A DNA stretch of 16,746 nt from Candidatus Cibiobacter qucibialis. GTDB taxonomy: Bacteria > Bacillota > Clostridia > Oscillospirales > Ruminococcaceae. The translations under genes and the position numbers were made by a program. Positions 15,464 through 16,746 of the stretch are shown here, piece by piece (positions within the stretch are counted from its first letter, which is position 1; the number at the start of each line of letters is the position of its first letter). The stretch lies in NCBI GenBank assembly GCA_004000625.1, contig SAUS01000057.1:1-16746 (forward strand), in the 5' to 3' direction. The notes beneath the pieces were generated by a model. That model made no database searches. It saw only the letters and a list, made by a program, of their open reading frames with translations, and was not told where the DNA came from.

Positions 15464-15934
15464 TCAATAACGGTAATGCGCGAAAGCCTTGTTGGCTTCT
15501 GCCATCTTGTGGGTATCTTCGCGCTTCTTGACAGCGCCGCCAACGTTGTTGGTAGCGTCGATGATCTCGGCGGCCAGGCGAGCGGACATGGTCTTTTCAC
15601 CACGGCTGCGGCTGTACAGAGTCAGCCAGCGCAGGCCGAGGGTCTCGCGGCGGGCGGGGCTGACCTCCAGAGGAACCTGGTAGGTGGAGCCGCCGACACG
15701 GCGGGCCTTAACTTCGAGGCTGGGCATGATGTTTTCCATGGCCTTCTCGAACATTTCGAGAGGATCGTTGCCGGTCTTCTCTTTGACAGTCTCAAAAGCT
15801 TCGTAAACGATCTTCTGAGCGACGCCCTTCTTGCCATCCAGCATGATGCTGTTGACCAGACGGGTGACGAGCTTGGAATTGTAAATAGGATCAGCCAGAA
15901 CTTCGCGCTTTGCGATTTTACCTCTTCTGGGCAT
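15464..15934 (-). CDS. rpsG: Small ribosomal subunit protein S7
   Basis: A 156-residue primary binding protein of the 30S head, contacting 16S rRNA and the E-site tRNA. It begins MPRRGKIAKREV and includes RVGGSTYQVPLEV and GGAVKKREDTHKMAEANKAFAHYRY, all characteristic. The ATG at 15934 is preferred over an in-frame GTG at 15952, because AAGGAGG lies 8 nt before the ATG and would be inside the longer form; 156 residues is also the usual length. It is separated from rpsL by 111 bases, from fusA by 25. Confidence 0.98.
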   Translation of the reverse strand: MPRRGKIAKREVLADPIYNSKLVTRLVNSIMLDGKKGVAQKIVYEAFETVKEKTGNDPLEMFEKAMENIMPSLEVKARRVGGSTYQVPLEVSPARRETLGLRWLTLYSRSRGEKTMSARLAAEIIDATNNVGGAVKKREDTHKMAEANKAFAHYRY

Positions 15935-16045
15935 CTTTCTTCCCTCCTTCACATTAATGATATCATCGGTACTCGAAAGTTAAAGAAAACTCCCGTTATG
16001 CCACAAAAGGGTCAGCTGACCATTTTATGGCGAAAAGATGTTTCC
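15935..16045 (-). promoter_or_regulatory. rpsL-rpsG intercistronic region with a perfect palindrome
   Basis: The gap is long for this cluster. It contains a perfect 12-bp palindrome GGTCAGCTGACC (16010-16021), flanked on the minus strand by AAAAT before and CTTTT after, so the RNA could fold into an A/T-extended stem. A second palindrome ATGATATCAT is at 15957-15966, just before the rpsG ribosome site. In E. coli, S7 binds the rpsL-rpsG intercistronic RNA to repress translation; a similar role here is inference. Confidence 0.45.
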
Positions 16046-16471
16046 TTACTTCTTGGCACCGGCCTTGGGACGCTTTGCGCCGTATTTGCTGCGAGCCTGG
16101 TTACGGTTTGCAACACCCTGAGTATCCAGAGTACCACGGATGATGTGGTAACGGACACCGGGCAGGTCCTTAACACGACCGCCACGGATCAGGACAACGC
16201 TGTGCTCCTGCAGGTTATGGCCGATACCAGGAATGTAGGAGGTGACCTCGATACCATTCGTCAGGCGGACACGGGCAACTTTACGCAGAGCAGAGTTGGG
16301 CTTTTTGGGGGTCATGGTACGAACAGCGGTGCAAACACCACGCTTCTGGGGGCTGTTCATGGTGGTGTACTGCTTCTTCTGGGAGTTGTAGCTCTTCTGA
16401 AGGGCAGGAGCAGTGCTCTTGGTTACCAGGACTTCACGGCCTTTGCGTACGAGCTGGTTAAAAGTAGGCAT
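16046..16471 (-). CDS. rpsL: Small ribosomal subunit protein S12
   Basis: A 141-residue protein of the decoding centre. It has SPQKRGVC, TPKKPNSALRK (54-64, with the lysines corresponding to the classical streptomycin positions, Lys56/57), and RGGRVKDLPGVRYH (96-109, with Lys101 and Asp102, the residue often methylthiolated). The residues at these positions are the normal wild-type ones. The extra segment around 25-39 relative to E. coli is typical of Firmicutes. ATG at 16471 has AAAGGAG 7 nt upstream. It is the first gene of the transcription unit; rpoC, often found upstream in relatives, is not within the window. Confidence 0.98.
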   Translation of the reverse strand: MPTFNQLVRKGREVLVTKSTAPALQKSYNSQKKQYTTMNSPQKRGVCTAVRTMTPKKPNSALRKVARVRLTNGIEVTSYIPGIGHNLQEHSVVLIRGGRVKDLPGVRYHIIRGTLDTQGVANRNQARSKYGAKRPKAGAKK

Positions 16472-16564
16472 TTCTTTTCTCCTTTCTTGATTATTCCGCG
16501 CAGTTTTTGCGGGGGTTGTGCTTCCATTTTGGCCGCACTTGACCCCTTAACTCACGCATTTATT

Positions 16565-16593
16565 ATAATAGCGGATAAACCACGCTCTGTCAA
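16565..16593 (-). promoter_or_regulatory. Near-consensus promoter of the rpsL cluster
   Basis: On the minus strand a perfect TTGACA (16593-16588), 17-bp spacer and TATTAT (16570-16565). Transcription would start near 16558, leaving a leader of about 85 nt. This fits a highly expressed translation operon. Confidence 0.9.
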
Positions 16594-16625
16594 GAGTATT
16601 CACAAAAAATATTTCAAATAATCGT
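16594..16625 (-). promoter_or_regulatory. AT-rich UP-element-like tract above the rpsL promoter
   Basis: Directly upstream of the -35 on the minus strand lies an A/T-rich tract including AAATATTTTTTG, the kind of sequence contacted by the RNA polymerase alpha subunit. It ends 35 bases short of the MITE copy 4. Confidence 0.5.
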
Positions 16626-16659
16626 GCAAGATGCTGATTTTCTGCACTGGGGGTTCTAA

Positions 16660-16746
16660 GGCAATACCGCACAATTCCCGCCTAACGGCTTAAGCACCGC
16701 TCCGGCGGCTGCGGCACGGCATCTGCGTTGCCAAAATGCTCGATAA
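16660..16746 (+). mobile_element. MITE-like element, copy 4 (truncated by window edge)
   Basis: Begins GGCAATACCGCACAATTCCC at 16660, preceded by CTAA (16656-16659), and matches the reverse complement of copy 2 through ATGCTCGATAA at the window end. It is therefore a full-type copy, not the deleted form of copy 3, at least to this point. Its hairpin is CCGC-TCCG-GCGG (16697-16708). It sits about 66 bases above the rpsL -35. Confidence 0.87.

Noticed and set aside
11803..15531. Plus-strand open frame of 1242 codons across tuf and fusA
   Set aside because: Antisense to two certain housekeeping genes and spanning their promoter gap; a codon-bias artefact.
15476..16621. Plus-strand open frame of 381 codons across rpsG and rpsL
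   Set aside because: Antisense shadow of two ribosomal protein genes and of their promoter.
1..16746. CRISPR array formed by the repeated GGCAACACC-type sequences
   Set aside because: The copies are kilobases apart, in both orientations and with inverted ends, which fits a transposable element and not regularly spaced repeats.

Overview
The window reads as a chromosomal segment of a Gram-positive, moderately GC-rich gut Clostridium of the Oscillospiraceae type. Three things support this. The EF-Tu, EF-G, S7 and S12 proteins are of Firmicutes type, and S12 carries the Firmicutes insertion before SPQKRGVC. Shine-Dalgarno sites are strong AGGAGG-like motifs 7-9 nt before the starts. The large secreted protein ends in cell-wall-binding repeats common in the Faecalibacterium/Gemmiger/Subdoligranulum group. 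The genus is an inference from protein style only.

All six supported protein genes lie on the minus strand, so transcription runs from high to low coordinates. From the right: a str-type translation cluster rpsL (S12), rpsG (S7), fusA (EF-G), tuf (EF-Tu), with a near-consensus promoter before rpsL, an extra promoter before tuf and an intrinsic terminator after tuf. Next, across a 1 kb intergenic region, comes a 2089-residue secreted protein with a signal peptide, a transglutaminase-like core with an apparent Cys-His-Asp triad, five beta-rich repeats and two cell-wall-binding super-repeats; it has its own extended -10 promoter and a strong terminator. Then a 509-residue protein with an N-terminal XRE-like helix-turn-helix and an unrecognised C-terminal part, preceded by two promoter-like sites. 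Last, a 594-residue divergent AMP-forming acyl ligase with its own promoter and terminator.

The most distinctive non-coding content is a small non-coding inverted-repeat element (MITE-like), present four times: truncated at both window edges (1-55 and 16660-16746), full length at 2490-2661 (172 bp) and internally deleted at 11638-11736 (99 bp). Ends are GGCAAYACCGCAYAATT-like, and the two complete copies are flanked by 4-bp direct repeats TTAG/CTAA. One copy sits exactly at the stop codon of the helix-turn-helix gene, between it and its terminator. The elements lie at boundaries between transcription units. No transposase is in the window.

No tRNA, rRNA, CRISPR array or phage gene was seen. 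I did not find a clear new multi-gene system; the items most worth following are the MITE family, the secreted transglutaminase-like wall protein, the uncharacterised regulator, and the non-coding structures in the str cluster.
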